DNA of 7,648 bases from Polaromonas sp. UBA5171. GTDB taxonomy: Bacteria; Pseudomonadota; Gammaproteobacteria; Burkholderiales; Burkholderiaceae_C. The DNA lies in NCBI GenBank assembly GCA_002413395.1, contig DHWX01000099.1, forward strand, positions 3,523 through 11,170, read 5' to 3'. Every line of letters starts with the position of its first letter. Positions within the stretch are counted from its first letter, which is position 1. The notes under the pieces were generated by a model. That model searched no databases, was not told the DNA's origin, and worked only from the letters and a program-made list of their open reading frames with translations. Made by a program: the position numbers and the translations under genes. Positions 6,552 to 7,648 of the stretch are shown here, in pieces.

Positions 6552-7571
6552 ATGTCGCCTTCCCGCCGTGCCTGGCTGCGGTTCAAGCGCAATCGCCTCG
6601 GCTATTGGAGCCTGGTCCTGTTTTGTGTGCTGGTGGTGCTCAGCCTGTTTGCGGAGGTGCTGTCCAATGACAAGCCACTGGTGGTTCGTTACAAGGGCGA
6701 GCTTTATTTCCCGCTGGTCAAGGACTATTCAGAAAAAACCTTCGATGGCGACTTCGATACACCTACCGATTATCTGGACCCCTTCATACGCGAAAAATTG
6801 AGCCAGAACGGTAATTGGGCGATTTATCCGCCCAATCCTTATGGCCCGCGCACCATCAACTATTTTGCGACGGACCCCAATCCATCCGCGCCTTCGCGCG
6901 ATAACCTGCTGGGCACCGACGACCGTGGCCGAGATTTGTTGACGCAACTGATTTACGGTTTTCGCCTGAGTGTGCTGTTTGGCCTGGCGTTGACTGTCAT
7001 AGGCGTGGTGATTGGCATCATCACTGGAGCCATTCAGGGCTATGTGGGTGGCAAGACCGACCTGGTGTTTCAGCGCTTCATGGAAATCTGGGGCTCCATG
7101 CCCGAGCTGTATCTGCTGATTATTTTCAGCGCCATTTTTGCGCCCAGCGTGGCGTTGCTGCTGTTGCTGCTCAGCTTGTTTGGCTGGATGGGCTTGTCAG
7201 ACTATGTGCGCGCCGAGTTTTTGCGTAACCGCCAGATGGACTACGTGAGGGCGGCCCGGGCCCTCGGGGTGAGTAACCTGCAGATCATGTGGCGGCACAT
7301 TTTGCCCAATAGTCTGACGTCGGTGGTGACGTTTTTGCCTTTTCGCATGAGCGCGGCCATTTTGGCGCTGACCTCGCTGGATTTTCTGGGCCTGGGGGTG
7401 CCGCCGGGAACGCCTTCGTTGGGCGAGTTGCTGAACCAGGGCAAGGCCAATATCGACGCCTGGTGGATTTCGCTGTCAACCTTCGCGGTGCTGGTGATCA
7501 CCTTGCTGCTGCTGACCTTCATGGGAGATGCCTTGCGCGATGCGCTGGACCCGCGAAAGGCAGAGATATGA
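6552..7571 (+). CDS. yejE: YejE-like peptide ABC transporter permease
   Basis: This is the second inner-membrane permease of the Yej importer (DppC/OppC family). The ATG at 6552 gives 339 residues, close to about 341 for E. coli YejE, and begins MSPSRRAWLRFKRNRLGYWS, the usual basic N-terminus before the first membrane segment (about 19-37). The frame stays open upstream, with ATGs at 6456 and 6390. Those would add 32 or 54 residues encoded mostly by the repeat, and the 6390 start overlaps the yejB end; I consider them unlikely. A long periplasmic region follows, with KPLVVRYKGELYFP (41-54) and NPYGPRTINYFATDPN (95-110) typical of YejE. GTDDRGRDLL (121-130) is the OppC-type motif. Membrane segments lie at about 139-160, 185-211, 256-280 and 306-324. 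The EAA loop is RAARALGVSNLQIMWRHILP (233-252). The C-terminus is ALDPRK. The stop codon TGA is the first touch of repeat copy B. Confidence 0.94.
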   Translation: MSPSRRAWLRFKRNRLGYWSLVLFCVLVVLSLFAEVLSNDKPLVVRYKGELYFPLVKDYSEKTFDGDFDTPTDYLDPFIREKLSQNGNWAIYPPNPYGPRTINYFATDPNPSAPSRDNLLGTDDRGRDLLTQLIYGFRLSVLFGLALTVIGVVIGIITGAIQGYVGGKTDLVFQRFMEIWGSMPELYLLIIFSAIFAPSVALLLLLLSLFGWMGLSDYVRAEFLRNRQMDYVRAARALGVSNLQIMWRHILPNSLTSVVTFLPFRMSAAILALTSLDFLGLGVPPGTPSLGELLNQGKANIDAWWISLSTFAVLVITLLLLTFMGDALRDALDPRKAEI

Positions 7572-7621
7572 CCCCCACGCTTGTAGCTTCGCGTACTACG
7601 CTGCCCGCCCGAGGGGGTTGT
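7571..7621 (+). repeat. GC-rich intergenic repeat, copy B (after yejE)
   Basis: This copy is inverted relative to copy A. It begins on the last base of the yejE stop codon. ACCCCC (7571-7576) can pair with GGGGGT (7613-7618). The outermost pair is A-T here and G-C in copy A, so it changed on both sides together. Weaker similarity may run on to about 7640. Nothing recognisable as yejF appears between here and the window end. The ATG at 7568 opens only a 20-codon frame closed by TAA at 7628. Confidence 0.7.
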
Positions 7622-7648
7622 TCCGCCTAAGGACGGCCTGGTGGCGGA

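Noticed and set aside
6498..7621. yejE as cargo of a composite mobile element bounded by terminal inverted repeats
   Set aside because: yejE is a normal member of the operon, the copies differ in about one base in six, no transposase is present and no target duplication is seen.

Overview
The window is a dense chromosomal stretch of moderately high GC content. It most resembles a Betaproteobacterium of the order Burkholderiales, probably in the Comamonadaceae (Polaromonas/Rhodoferax-like). I base this on the protein sequences, on a fabI gene next to a yej-type transporter, and on a GC-rich intergenic repeat with a CCCCC/GGGGG core that I recall from that group. The assignment rests on recollection, not on a search.

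Layout. Positions 1-1686 (+) hold the C-terminal three quarters of a PLP-dependent basic amino acid decarboxylase of the AdiA/LdcI fold; the gene starts before the window. A short convergent gap with a perfect 8-bp stem follows, and then a minus-strand gene for an exported LigE-type ATP-dependent DNA ligase (1738-2628). After an AT-rich 84-bp gap with a small hairpin comes fabI (2713-3522, minus), the NADH enoyl-ACP reductase of fatty acid synthesis. Only 37 bp separate the fabI start from the divergent yejA (3560-5368, +). yejA is followed by yejB (5390-6424) and yejE (start taken at 6552, ending 7571). These three encode the periplasmic binding protein and the two permeases of a YejABEF-type peptide ABC importer. 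The ATPase gene yejF is not reached before the window ends.

How the genes work together. YejA would capture oligopeptides in the periplasm and YejB/YejE would form the channel; the family is known from Escherichia coli microcin C uptake. FabI completes each fatty acid elongation cycle and shares only the upstream region with the transporter. LigE is expected to seal nicks in DNA outside the cytoplasm. The decarboxylase probably serves acid resistance or polyamine synthesis.

No new multi-gene system is visible. The most unusual structure is a pair of diverged repeat copies in inverted orientation, one immediately before and one immediately after yejE. The first copy lies in the yejB-yejE gap, keeps the yejE frame open, and supplies the only Shine-Dalgarno-like sequence near the likely yejE start. 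The second begins on the last base of the yejE stop codon and fills the start of the yejE-yejF gap. All genes in the window appear intact apart from the decarboxylase cut off by the window edge.
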